A DNA stretch of 5,859 nt, taken from an uncultured Propionibacteriaceae bacterium (GTDB lineage Bacteria; Actinomycetota; Actinomycetes; Propionibacteriales; Propionibacteriaceae). The stretch lies in contig CAKZJI010000295.1 of NCBI GenBank assembly GCA_936941515.1, forward strand, positions 1-5,859. Reading direction: 5' to 3'. Below, piece by piece: positions 1 through 5,780 of the stretch. How positions within the stretch are numbered: the first letter of the stretch is position 1; each line of letters begins with the position of its first letter. The position numbers were made by a program, and so were the translations under genes. The notes under the pieces were generated by a model. The model made no database searches. It was not told the origin of the DNA and saw nothing but the letters and a program-made list of their open reading frames with translations.

Positions 1-1
1 G

Positions 2-319
2 ATTCAGTATCGTCAAGCCAGGGATTGGGTGCTGACGAACACCACAGCCGATGACATAGTGATCGTTGACAACTCGCTGTGGTTCGACCTGGTCATCGCG
101 GGCCGTCCCCGGAAGAACATCGTCTGGTATCAGAAGCCCAACACCGACACCGAAGTTGACAGCTATCTCGCCAACGGCTGGAGAGACATCGACTACGTGG
201 TATTGACCCTGCCGTTGCGGGAGACATACCGCCAGCGCGTCACCACCAGCGACGCCCTGGACCATGCGACGCTGGTGGTGCAGTTCGACGAGCTGGCGGT
301 GTACAAGGTGAACCGGTGA
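2..319 (+). CDS. C-terminal end of a membrane glycosyltransferase (family 39 / ArnT-like), partial
   Basis: The reading frame is open from base 2 (the first codons read IQYRQARDWV) to a TGA at 317-319, giving 105 residues; the 5' part lies outside the window. The fragment has the look of the soluble C-terminal tail of actinobacterial polyprenol-phosphate-sugar glycosyltransferases of the GT39/PMT superfamily. It has an amphipathic QARDWVLTNT helix, a strand ending DDIVIVDNSLWFDLV, a NIVWYQKPNTDTEVD segment and a GWRDIDYVVLTLPLR motif. In that family the missing N-terminal part holds the membrane helices and the catalytic acidic loop, so catalysis cannot be judged here. A start codon at 29 would be internal: the match to the family tail begins before it. 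The family assignment is by recognition of the tail pattern only, so the exact sugar and acceptor are unknown. Confidence 0.6.
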   Translation: MQYRQARDWVLTNTTADDIVIVDNSLWFDLVIAGRPRKNIVWYQKPNTDTEVDSYLANGWRDIDYVVLTLPLRETYRQRVTTSDALDHATLVVQFDELAVYKVNR

Positions 320-462
320 GCTGTTCCGCATGGCTGGAAGCTCCTTTGCGCCCAGCTCATCGGAGTTGTCTGAAATCTCAAGTAGGCTTTCACGCATCTG
401 CTGCGCCGTAGTCTGCGGATCGGGCAGCAGGAGCGGGTGCTGATGACGAAAGGAAATGCACT
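320..462. other. Intergenic gap with two weak stem-loops
   Basis: This 143-base gap separates the glycosyltransferase stop from the flavin reductase start. It contains a short imperfect stem (GCTGG at 333-337 with CCAGC at 352-356, 14-base loop) that could weakly end transcription of the upstream gene, and a second stem (CTGCTGC at 398-404 with GCAGCAG at 424-430, 19-base loop). Neither is followed by a T-run. I could not find a convincing -35/-10 pair, so it is unclear whether the flavin reductase has its own promoter here. Confidence 0.3.
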
Positions 463-1011
463 GTGAAGATTGGGATCATCGTGGGTTCGATCCGCCAGGG
501 GCGCAAGGCCGAGGGCGTTGCCCAGTGGGTGGCGCAGGGCGTGGCCGGCCGTGACGGCGTGGAGGCTGAGCTGCTGGACCTGGCGGTCTTCAAACTCCCC
601 ATGTTCGACGCCCCCAAACCGCCGATGATGCTGAAGCGTCAGTACGACTCGGAGGCTGTCAGGGCCTGGAGCCAGGCTGTTGACAGCTGCGACGGCTTCA
701 TCTTCGTCCTTCCCGAGTACAACCGTTCGATTCCAGCGGTCCTGAAGAACGCCGTCGACTGGCTCGCCCCCGAATGGATGGACAAGAACGCCGCATGCGT
801 CAGCTACGGATCGGTGGGAGGGGTGCGTGCCGTTGAGCACCTCCGCCATGTCCTGGCCAACTTCAACATGCACGTGATCCGTCCGCAGGTGATGCTGTCG
901 CTTTTCACCGACTTCGCGGATAACTCCGTCGTCTCCAACGAACGCCAGCAGAAGGATCTGAAGAGCCTGGTCGACGATCTGGTCGCCGCCGTGGCCCGCC
1001 AGCAGGGCTGA
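463..1011 (+). CDS. NADPH-dependent FMN reductase family protein
   Basis: A 182-residue flavodoxin-fold oxidoreductase of the NADPH-dependent FMN reductase family (ArsH/SsuE/azoreductase-like), the usual length for this cytosolic group. The N-terminal strand is followed by the FMN phosphate-binding loop GSIRQGR (residues 8-14). The family signature LPEYNRSIPAVLKNAVDW lies at 83-100, and a second flavin-contact loop, YGSVGGVRAVEHLR, at 115-128. Family members use NAD(P)H to reduce FMN, quinones or azo compounds; the physiological substrate cannot be read from sequence. The GTG start is chosen because AAAGGA at 449-454 sits 8 bases upstream and the flavin-binding strand begins at once (MKIGIIVGSI). 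The gene stands alone: neighbours are 143 bases upstream and 298 bases downstream. Nothing is missing from the fold. Family-level confidence is high, specific function low. Confidence 0.9.
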   Translation: MKIGIIVGSIRQGRKAEGVAQWVAQGVAGRDGVEAELLDLAVFKLPMFDAPKPPMMLKRQYDSEAVRAWSQAVDSCDGFIFVLPEYNRSIPAVLKNAVDWLAPEWMDKNAACVSYGSVGGVRAVEHLRHVLANFNMHVIRPQVMLSLFTDFADNSVVSNERQQKDLKSLVDDLVAAVARQQG

Positions 1012-1043
1012 CTCACCGGACCAGATCATCAGTCTGCGATGAT

Positions 1044-1090
1044 GTCGGGTTTGCGTCCGCTGCTCGCCAAGAGGATGACGCGAACCCGAC
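1044..1090. terminator. 14-bp inverted repeat after the flavin reductase, possible terminator
   Basis: The left arm (1044-1057, GTCGGGTTTGCGTC) pairs with the right arm (1077-1090, GACGCGAACCCGAC) over 14 positions, with a single G-T wobble and a 19-base loop. It starts 32 bases after the flavin reductase stop. No T-run follows on either strand, so a classical intrinsic terminator is not met; GC-rich actinobacterial terminators often lack T-runs. A protein-binding palindrome or a structured leader for the downstream gene are alternatives. Confidence 0.45.
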
Positions 1091-1166
1091 GTCCACTCGG
1101 TGGAACACCCGCCGTCGCGCAGTATCCTTGACGAGGTACCCCCGGAGGGGCACTGGAGGCCAGGTC

Positions 1167-1238
1167 ATGGGTTTCTCGCCCCCTCGGAGGTGCGGCGGTA
1201 GGCATCGCGTGATTGGTTCCAGCCTCAAGGGGAGCTGA
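1167..1238 (+). CDS. Possible 23-residue small ORF upstream of the NYN gene
   Basis: An ATG at 1167 is preceded by GGAGG at 1155-1159 with a 7-base spacer, a textbook ribosome binding site. The frame runs 23 codons to a TGA at 1236-1238. The peptide is Arg/Gly/Ser rich (begins MGFSPPRRCGRHR), has no hydrophobic segment and resembles nothing I recognise. It ends 71 bases before the NYN start, so it could be an upstream leader ORF. The only positive evidence is the ribosome binding site; in GC-rich DNA such a site next to a short ORF can arise by chance. Confidence 0.2.
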   Translation: MGFSPPRRCGGRHRVIGSSLKGS

Positions 1239-1309
1239 AACCCACCCAGCACTGGGCGTACTTCGTGGTTCCTTCCGCAGAATCCGATATAGCTGATGTA
1301 AGGATGATC

Positions 1310-2287
1310 ATGCGGTCCCAATCTGCCTTGTTCGTAGACGCTGGATACTTGATAGCCGCTGCCGCCAACCGGCTGACGGGCTCATCGTTCAGACGCAGCG
1401 TCAGTGTTGATTATGAGAAGCTTGTTGACGATTTGGTGTCGCTCGTAGAGCAACGAAGTGGGCTTCCCCTACTGCGGGTGTATTGGTATGACGCAGGACG
1501 CAACGGCATAGCCGACGCGGACCAGGAGCGGGTTGCCTCGCTGCCGAGGGTCAAGCTTCGTTTGGGCCGGATCGGTGTCGATGGCGAGCAGAAGGGTGTT
1601 GACCTGCGGATTGGCTTGGATATGGTCGGACACTCCCGCAACCGGGTGGTCGACCCGATATACCTTCTGTCCGGTGATGACGACCTGACGCAGGCCGTTG
1701 AGGAGGCGCAAGCCCAGGGTGTTCAGGTGGTGGTGCTGGCCGTGCCCACAGCGGGTGGGCAGGCACATGGTGTGAATCGACATCTGATCAAGGCGGCAGA
1801 TGGTGTGGAGGTGCTGTCCCCGTCGCTGCTTGATGCGGTGATCAGGGCTTCGGAGACCCCCTTGTCGGTGGCGTCCTCGACCGCCACTGGCAAGGGGAAG
1901 CGGGTGCCCAGCCCATCCGACCTGGCTCGTCGTGCAACGGCAATCCGCGAATCTGTCGCCGCGGTCACGGCGTACAGCGGTGGCTCGGGTGGAAGGCCAT
2001 ACATTGCTCCCGACTATCAGCGTGACCCCCAGGAGGTCGGAAAGACGATCCATGAAGTGGTCAGAAAGGCTTACGAGGCGTGGGCGCGCACCGCAACCCC
2101 AGATCAGAAGGAGGATCTGGTTGCGGGGCAGCCCAGCATCCCGCATGACTTGGATCGTGCTTTGCTGATCGACCTGAGCGACGCCTTTGACGGCGACTAC
2201 CTGAGTGACCGGATGCGAGTCCAACTGAGGTCACGCTTCTGGGATGAGGTCAAGGAGGCTCGGGAAGCTCCCGTGCTTGCCGGTTGA
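1310..2287 (+). CDS. NYN-domain protein (putative PIN-like ribonuclease)
   Basis: A 325-residue protein whose first ~170 residues look like a NYN domain (LabA/DUF88 group), a PIN-like nuclease fold. The order of acidic motifs fits: FVDAGYL with D10 after strand 1, VYWYDAGR with D61, KGVDLRIGLDM with D98 and D104, and LLSGDDDL with D123-D125, then a strand QVVVLAVP (139-146). In characterised NYN/PIN proteins such acidic residues bind metal for RNA cleavage. A Ser/Thr/Lys-rich linker (about 181-202) leads to a helical C-terminal region (about 203-320, with YIAPDYQRDPQEVGKTIHEV at 231-250) that I cannot assign. I prefer ATG 1310 because AAGG at 1300-1303 is 6 bases upstream; ATG 1304 touches that site and GTG 1265 has none. 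No signal peptide or membrane segment is visible. RNase activity is inferred from the family. Confidence 0.8.
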   Translation: MRSQSALFVDAGYLIAAAANRLTGSSFRRSVSVDYEKLVDDLVSLVEQRSGLPLLRVYWYDAGRNGIADADQERVASLPRVKLRLGRIGVDGEQKGVDLRIGLDMVGHSRNRVVDPIYLLSGDDDLTQAVEEAQAQGVQVVVLAVPTAGGQAHGVNRHLIKAADGVEVLSPSLLDAVIRASETPLSVASSTATGKGKRVPSPSDLARRATAIRESVAAVTAYSGGSGGRPYIAPDYQRDPQEVGKTIHEVVRKAYEAWARTATPDQKEDLVAGQPSIPHDLDRALLIDLSDAFDGDYLSDRMRVQLRSRFWDEVKEAREAPVLAG

Positions 2288-2307
2288 CGTGTAGGCAGTG
2301 AGGAAGG

Positions 2308-2351
2308 GAACCGCGTGGCCCCGGGGGGAGAGGCCACGCGGTTCTTTTTTT
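2308..2351 (+). terminator. Strong intrinsic terminator of the NYN gene
   Basis: A perfect 13-bp stem (GAACCGCGTGGCC at 2308-2320, GGCCACGCGGTTC at 2332-2344) with an 11-base loop is followed directly by seven T residues (2345-2351). It lies 20 bases after the NYN stop and 23 bases before the end of the convergent hydrolase gene. On the minus strand the same hairpin lacks a T-run, but it could still help stop hydrolase transcription. Confidence 0.93.
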
Positions 2352-2374
2352 GGGGGGTGGGAATTGACGTTTTT

Positions 2375-3832
2375 TTACTTCTGGCCCTGGTACTTCCAGG
2401 CGCGCACGTAGTCGATGACGAATTCAGTCTTGTCCGCTGTCTCTGTGGTGTTGGGGATGCCCCAGTACTTTGAGCCCACCTGGGTGTTCAGGCGGAGATG
2501 GTACTTGTCCCCCGAGCCGAAGGCTCGCTGCCAGCGGGCATCATCTGACTTCTTGACCTCCTGGTACTGCTGGCCGTCGATGAAGAAGGTGATGCGCTCG
2601 GGAGTCCACTCCACCGCCCAGGTATGGAATTGACCGTCGTTGACGTCGATGCCCTCAGGTGTGTAGGCGGTTTTCCTGGTCGTCTTCTTGTTCTCCTGAT
2701 TGAAGTGCACCGTTCCCTGGGAGCGGGTTGACTGATCCGGTTCGCCTGGATGCTTTTCCTCTGGAGTTCCGTAGGCCTCGAAGATATCGATCTCCCCGGC
2801 ATTATCCTTCCCGTTGTCCGGGCGCAGCCAGAAGGCCGGCCAGATGCCGCGGGATTTGCCCTTGATGGTGGGGAGCTTCGCCCGAATCTCGAAGCGCCCG
2901 AACTCCTGGGAGAACTTCCCATTCCGAGTGTCGAGGGCGCCGGTTGAGTACCAGCGATCCTTGGCATATTTGTCACCCGCGTACTTGATCGGAGCTGCGA
3001 GACGCTCCGTTCGGATGATGAGGTTCCCGTCGCTCACGTTGACGTTGGATGCGCGTTTGGTTGCCCAGTCGTAGTCCACATAGTCATTGTCGGCGACATT
3101 CCATTTCTCCAGTGAAGAGGCATCGTTGAAATCATCATTGAAGACTGGGTCGCCCCATCCTGAAACCTGGCTGTCGCCACCGTTGCCCTCGGAGAACAGG
3201 CTGTTGACGGTCATGGTGGTGGACTCGGATCCGTTCTTCCCCACGTAGGCGCTCACGCCAATCCCTGCCGCCGGTGGCAGGGGGTTGCTTCCATCGGTGG
3301 CTGTGACCTGCCAGTCCGGCTTGGGGATGCTGGATGTGAAGACCCGAGCGGAGAGGGTGACATTGTCCGTGCCTGATACCTCCAGCTCAATGCGATAAGC
3401 ATCATAGCGCTTAAGTTCATCCACCTCGGTGCCCTGAAGGATCTGGGTCTTGCCATTGGTGACCTTCTCCAACTGGATATAAGAGGGCTTTCCCGGTGTT
3501 GAGCGAACGACTGCGGAATAATAGCTCTGCCCCGACTTCCGGACCAGCACCCGGTTGTATACGCTGGATGCTGGGATTGTGCTCAAGGTGAACCTGTAGC
3601 CTGTTGTCGAGGACTCTGCGGCAGAGCCGGTATCTCGATTGACCTGCTTGAACTCTCCGGGATTTGCGGTGAGATCAAATGGTTCCTCCTCCCTGAATTC
3701 AGGGGCTGTTTGCTGGAGTGATGGCAGCTCATGCGCGCTCGCTGCAGTTGGTGTGGCAGGCAGAAGGGATGCGGTGCTGATGAATGCCGCTGCGGCCACG
3801 GCCAAGTGAGATATGCGTTGGCGAGTTGTCAT
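2375..3832 (-). CDS. Secreted family 16 glycoside hydrolase (laminarinase-like)
   Basis: A 485-residue exported enzyme. Residues 1-33 form a Sec signal peptide: MTTRQR basic start, an Ala-rich hydrophobic core, and an A-S-A cleavage site before H34. Residues about 50-215 form a beta-rich, probably carbohydrate-binding or LamG-like module. Residues about 228-482 are the GH16 catalytic domain: GRFEIRAKLP (312-321), GIWPAFWL (329-336), the active-site motif GEIDIFE (346-352) with nucleophile E347, helper D349 and acid/base E352, then HTWAVEWTPERITFFIDG (403-420) and a closing DYVRAWKYQ. The ExDxxE form is the beta-bulge type of laminarinases, agarases and carrageenases; lichenases have ExDxE. 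A beta-1,3-glucan-type substrate is most likely but not proven. The start is set by AAGGAG at 3843-3848. Its nearest upstream gene on the same strand is the malic enzyme, about 350 bases away, so probably a separate transcript. Confidence 0.92.
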   Translation of the reverse strand: MTTRQRISHLAVAAAAFISTASLLPATPTAASAHELPSLQQTAPEFREEEPFDLTANPGEFKQVNRDTGSAAESSTTGYRFTLSTIPASSVYNRVLVRKSGQSYYSAVVRSTPGKPSYIQLEKVTNGKTQILQGTEVDELKRYDAYRIELEVSGTDNVTLSARVFTSSIPKPDWQVTATDGSNPLPPAAGIGVSAYVGKNGSESTTMTVNSLFSEGNGGDSQVSGWGDPVFNDDFNDASSLEKWNVADNDYVDYDWATKRASNVNVSDGNLIIRTERLAAPIKYAGDKYAKDRWYSTGALDTRNGKFSQEFGRFEIRAKLPTIKGKSRGIWPAFWLRPDNGKDNAGEIDIFEAYGTPEEKHPGEPDQSTRSQGTVHFNQENKKTTRKTAYTPEGIDVNDGQFHTWAVEWTPERITFFIDGQQYQEVKKSDDARWQRAFGSGDKYHLRLNTQVGSKYWGIPNTTETADKTEFVIDYVRAWKYQGQK

Positions 3833-3842
3833 AAAATATATG

Positions 3843-3848
3843 CTCCTT
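3843..3848 (-). promoter_or_regulatory. Ribosome binding site fixing the hydrolase start
   Basis: On the minus strand AAGGAG lies 10 bases before the ATG at 3832. The frame stays open upstream to 4063, but those extra 77 residues are Arg/Ser-rich with no domain character and would bury the signal peptide, so translation most probably begins at 3832. Confidence 0.85.
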
Positions 3849-3936
3849 AGAAAGACGAAAGCCGCCCCGGTGTGCCCGGATCCCCTGCAGGTCGGGGGCT
3901 GGGATGCCCCTTCCCTCCGTCGAGAATTCCCGAGCT

Positions 3937-3991
3937 GATGCGCTCTCTCACTTCTGCGGATGCTCCGTGATCGGTGATGAGCGAGTCTCAC
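3937..3991 (-). repeat. Pair of imperfect direct repeats in the hydrolase leader
   Basis: On the minus strand GTGAGACTCGCTCATC (3991 to 3976) and GTGAGAGAGCGCATC (3951 to 3937) share GTGAGA, a central GC and a CATC end, and start 40 bases apart, close to four helical turns. They lie just downstream of the candidate -10 box, where repressor operators are often found. Neither copy is itself a clean palindrome. They may be operator sites for a sugar-responsive regulator, or chance similarity. Confidence 0.3.
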
Positions 3992-4018
3992 GCTAGTCAG
4001 GCGGCTGAAGGTGGGCAA
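3990..4018 (-). promoter_or_regulatory. Candidate promoter of the glycoside hydrolase gene
   Basis: On the minus strand TTGCCC (4018 to 4013) and TAGCGT (3995 to 3990) are separated by 17 bases. The -35 matches four of six consensus bases; the -10 fits the looser TAnnnT form of actinobacteria. Transcription would start near 3983 and give a leader of about 150 bases before the ATG. This is a pattern match only. Confidence 0.3.
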
Positions 4019-4077
4019 TGGGTCGGGGAACACATCGAAGGTTGGGTCATATGCTGTGTCCATCTGGACGATATGTC

Positions 4078-4116
4078 GAGGCGGGGTGGAGCTGCAGGGT
4101 TGGGCCGCCCCGCCTC
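4078..4116 (-). terminator. GC-rich hairpin downstream of the malic enzyme gene
   Basis: GAGGCGGGG (4078-4086) pairs perfectly with CCCCGCCTC (4108-4116), with a 21-base loop, about 60 bases after the malic enzyme stop. No T-run follows on the minus strand. It is a plausible GC-type terminator separating malic enzyme from hydrolase transcription, but not a classical one. Confidence 0.4.
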
Positions 4117-4178
4117 TCCCTCCCCGGTCGTCGCGATCATGTTGTCGATCTGTTCCTGAACCCGCCGTGGGGTTTGGC

Positions 4179-5636
4179 TTACGTGATGCGCAACCGTGGA
4201 TATTCCGGCTTCCACATGTGTTCGTAGATGTCCTGCACCGGATTGGTCAGGGGGCGTCTGGCGAGACCCTGAGACTCGGCCATCTCGGCGACCGCCTTCG
4301 CCACCGTCGCCGCCACCATCCGGAGATTCCGCATGGTGGGCAGCAGCGAGGCGCCGGGCTGATGCTCGTTGACCAGGCCCGCCAGTGCCTCTGCTGCGGC
4401 ATAGATCATCTCCTCAGAGACCAGCTTGGCCTGCACCACCGAGACACCCAGCCCCAGCCCCGGGAAGATCAGGGCGTTGTTGGCCTGGGCGATCGTGTGG
4501 TGTACGTCGCCTCGCCTGACCGGATCGAATGGGCTGCCCGTCGCGATCAGCGCCTTGCCATTCGTCCAGTCCAACAGATCCGCAGGACGGGCCTCGGCGC
4601 GGTCCGTCGGATTGGAAAGCGGCATGATGACTGGTCGGTCGCAGTAGGAGTGCATTGCCCTCACCACCTCCTCGGAGAACGCCCCGCCGCGGGCGGAGGT
4701 GCCGATGAGGACTGTGGGCTGGGCGTTCTTGATGACCTCCAGCAGATTCACCCGGTGCGGATCGGCCACATCCCACCCGTCAATCTCAGAGCGGGGGCGC
4801 GCGTAGGGGCGCTGGAAGTCCCGCACTCCGGGGCTGTCCTCAATGATCAGGCCGTTGCGGTTGAAGGCATAGAACTGTCCCGGGGCGCGCCCCACAGCGT
4901 TGAGCGCACCCTGGATCATGTCGGCGATGCCGATTCCAGCGGTCCCCGCCCCGTAGATCACCACCCGGTGCTTGCGCAGCGGAATGCCAGTGCGACGCAC
5001 GGCGGCGATCACCGCGGCCAGGACGACGGCTGCGGTGCCCTGGATGTCGTCGTTGAAGGTGCAGATCCTGTCGGCGTAGCGCTGCAGGATGCGGTGGGCG
5101 TTGGAGACCCCGAAGTCCTCCCAGTGGATCATCGCGTTCGGGAACATCGTGGTTGTGATGTTCACGAACGCGTCGATGAAGGCGTCGTATCTCTCGCCAC
5201 GGATGCGCGCATGGCGTTCTCCCAGATAGCCGTCGCTGTGGAGCAGCCCCAAATTGTCGGTGCCCACGTCCAAGACGACGGGGATGGCGCGCTGCGGATG
5301 GATGCCGGCTGCGGCGGTGTACAGCCCCAGCTTCCCGATGGCGATCTGGATGCCGCCGATGCCCTGATCCCCGATGCCGAGGATGCCCTCGGAGTCGGTG
5401 ACCACCACTAGGTCGACGTCCTCGGGCGTCAGCTCGTAGTTTCGCAGGGACTCCTCTATCCGCTCTGGATGGTCGATGGACAGGAACACACCGCGAGTGC
5501 CGACATATTCGTGGCTGAAACGTTCGATGGCCTCGCTGATGGTCGGGGTGTAGACGATGGGGAGCATCTCCTCGATGTGCTCGCCCAACAGCCGGAAGTA
5601 CAACACCTCGTTGCGATCATGCATGGCAGCCATTTG
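4179..5636 (-). CDS. mez: Malic enzyme (large Mez/SfcA type), 5'-truncated
   Basis: The visible 484 residues from ATG 5633 (stop TAA at 4179-4181) match the large malic enzyme family, which converts malate to pyruvate and CO2 with NAD(P)H production in the cytosol. In order: PIVYTPT with catalytic Y28, GIGDQGIGG and GKL with catalytic K101, HWEDF with metal ligands E172-D173, FNDDIQGTAA with D195-D196, the nucleotide loop GAGTAG (228-233), MPLSNPT (337-343) and ALIATGSPF (361-369). YTPT and GDQGIGG favour malic over malolactic enzyme, which has YDP there. Family members are about 540-565 residues and start roughly 75 residues earlier. Homology begins at QMAAMHDRNEVLY, with Q at 5634-5636, and an in-frame TGA lies at 5637-5639. 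ATG 5633 has no ribosome binding site, so it is probably not a native start; the true 5' end is lost at the junction. Symbol by resemblance to mycobacterial Mez; maeA/sfcA are equivalents. Confidence 0.9.
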   Translation of the reverse strand, partial: QMAAMHDRNEVLYFRLLGEHIEEMLPIVYTPTISEAIERFSHEYVGTRGVFLSIDHPERIEESLRNYELTPEDVDLVVVTDSEGILGIGDQGIGGIQIAIGKLGLYTAAAGIHPQRAIPVVLDVGTDNLGLLHSDGYLGERHARIRGERYDAFIDAFVNITTTMFPNAMIHWEDFGVSNAHRILQRYADRICTFNDDIQGTAAVVLAAVIAAVRRTGIPLRKHRVVIYGAGTAGIGIADMIQGALNAVGRAPGQFYAFNRNGLIIEDSPGVRDFQRPYARPRSEIDGWDVADPHRVNLLEVIKNAQPTVLIGTSARGGAFSEEVVRAMHSYCDRPVIMPLSNPTDRAEARPADLLDWTNGKALIATGSPFDPVRRGDVHHTIAQANNALIFPGLGLGVSVVQAKLVSEEMIYAAAEALAGLVNEHQPGASLLPTMRNLRMVAATVAKAVAEMAESQGLARRPLTNPVQDIYEHMWKPEYPRLRIT

Positions 5637-5645
5637 TCAGATGCG
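5630..5645. other. Junction between malic enzyme DNA and unrelated DNA
   Basis: To the left, minus-strand codons continue the malic enzyme family pattern up to the Gln codon at 5634-5636. The next minus-strand codon is TGA. To the right, + strand codons from about 5637 read as a LysR-type tail. Two conserved coding patterns on opposite strands, each cut mid-gene, meet here within a few bases. No inverted repeats, target duplication or transposase sequence marks the point, which fits a chimeric join better than an insertion sequence end. Confidence 0.75.
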
Positions 5646-5780
5646 CGCGATCCGCGGCTGACCCGGCTGTTCGATGCCGAGGTCGAAAGCCCTTATAGCT
5701 ATTGGTTCGTCTGCCGTCCGCGTGCGCTAAGACAACGCGCGGTCAAAATCTTCCACGATTGGCTGATCCGGGCGGTTTAG
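5637..5780 (+). pseudogene. C-terminal fragment of a LysR-type regulator (GcvA-like)
   Basis: The + strand frame ending in TAG at 5778-5780 reads DPRLTRLFDAEVESPYSYWF followed by VCRPRALRQRAVKIFHDWLI. This fits the last ~48 residues of the effector-binding domain of LysR regulators near GcvA, where a GRLVRLFD-like strand, a SPYSYYLV-like strand and a final helix F-x-x-WL end the protein. Such regulators are typically proteobacterial. The N-terminal helix-turn-helix and most of the sensor domain are absent: going left, the frame runs into the antisense of the malic enzyme, where it stays open only by chance. The fragment cannot function as it stands. Identification rests on a short tail, so the subfamily is tentative. 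Confidence 0.6.

Larger units (their letters stand above)
1012..1309. other. Gap between flavin reductase and NYN gene
   Basis: About 300 bases with no convincing gene. It holds the 14-bp inverted repeat (1044-1090), a possible 23-codon ORF (1167-1238) and a short palindrome, CCCAG-CA-CTGGG (1245-1256), lying 54 bases upstream of the NYN start. A TTGACG hexamer at 1128-1133 resembles a -35 box, but no TAnnnT lies at the proper distance. I did not recognise a tRNA, SRP RNA, RNase P RNA, tmRNA or known riboswitch core. Confidence 0.4.
3833..4178. other. Gap between malic enzyme and glycoside hydrolase genes
   Basis: This 346-base gap lies between two minus-strand genes. From the malic enzyme side it holds a weak 5-bp stem (AACCC 4159-4163 with GGGTT 4170-4174), a stronger 9-bp stem (4078-4116), a candidate promoter (3990-4018), two related GTGAGA-containing direct repeats (3937-3951 and 3976-3991) and the hydrolase ribosome binding site. 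Short open frames here, on either strand, look random. Confidence 0.5.

Noticed and set aside
193..1029. Minus-strand open frame of 278 codons over the flavin reductase
   Set aside because: It is antisense to a clear flavin reductase and part of the glycosyltransferase tail, with no recognisable motif or ribosome binding site.
1245..1256. CCCAG-CA-CTGGG palindrome upstream of the NYN gene as an operator
   Set aside because: A single short palindrome with no second copy in the window and no nearby regulator gene; kept only as a note in the gap description.
1013..1321. Minus-strand open frame of 102 codons in the gap before the NYN gene
   Set aside because: Composition looks random, no ribosome binding site or domain was seen, and it runs through the inverted repeat and over the NYN start.
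1469..2224. Minus-strand open frame of 251 codons over the NYN gene
   Set aside because: It is the antisense shadow of the NYN protein; the + strand frame has the conserved acidic motifs, ribosome binding site and terminator.
3884..3894. CCTGCAGGTCG next to GGATCC, resembling a cloning-vector polylinker
   Set aside because: Only 11 bases match the familiar polylinker and the flanks diverge at once, with no vector sequence on either side; coincidence in GC-rich DNA is enough.
3833..4063. N-terminal extension of the hydrolase by 77 residues
   Set aside because: It would place a clear signal peptide internally. The extension has no domain character, while AAGGAG sits 10 bases before ATG 3832.
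4011..5411. Long + strand open frame of 466 codons opposite the malic enzyme
   Set aside because: It lies antisense to a highly conserved enzyme. Its product is a low-complexity run of Arg, His, Asp, Gly and Val typical of antisense frames in GC-rich DNA, and it has no domain pattern.
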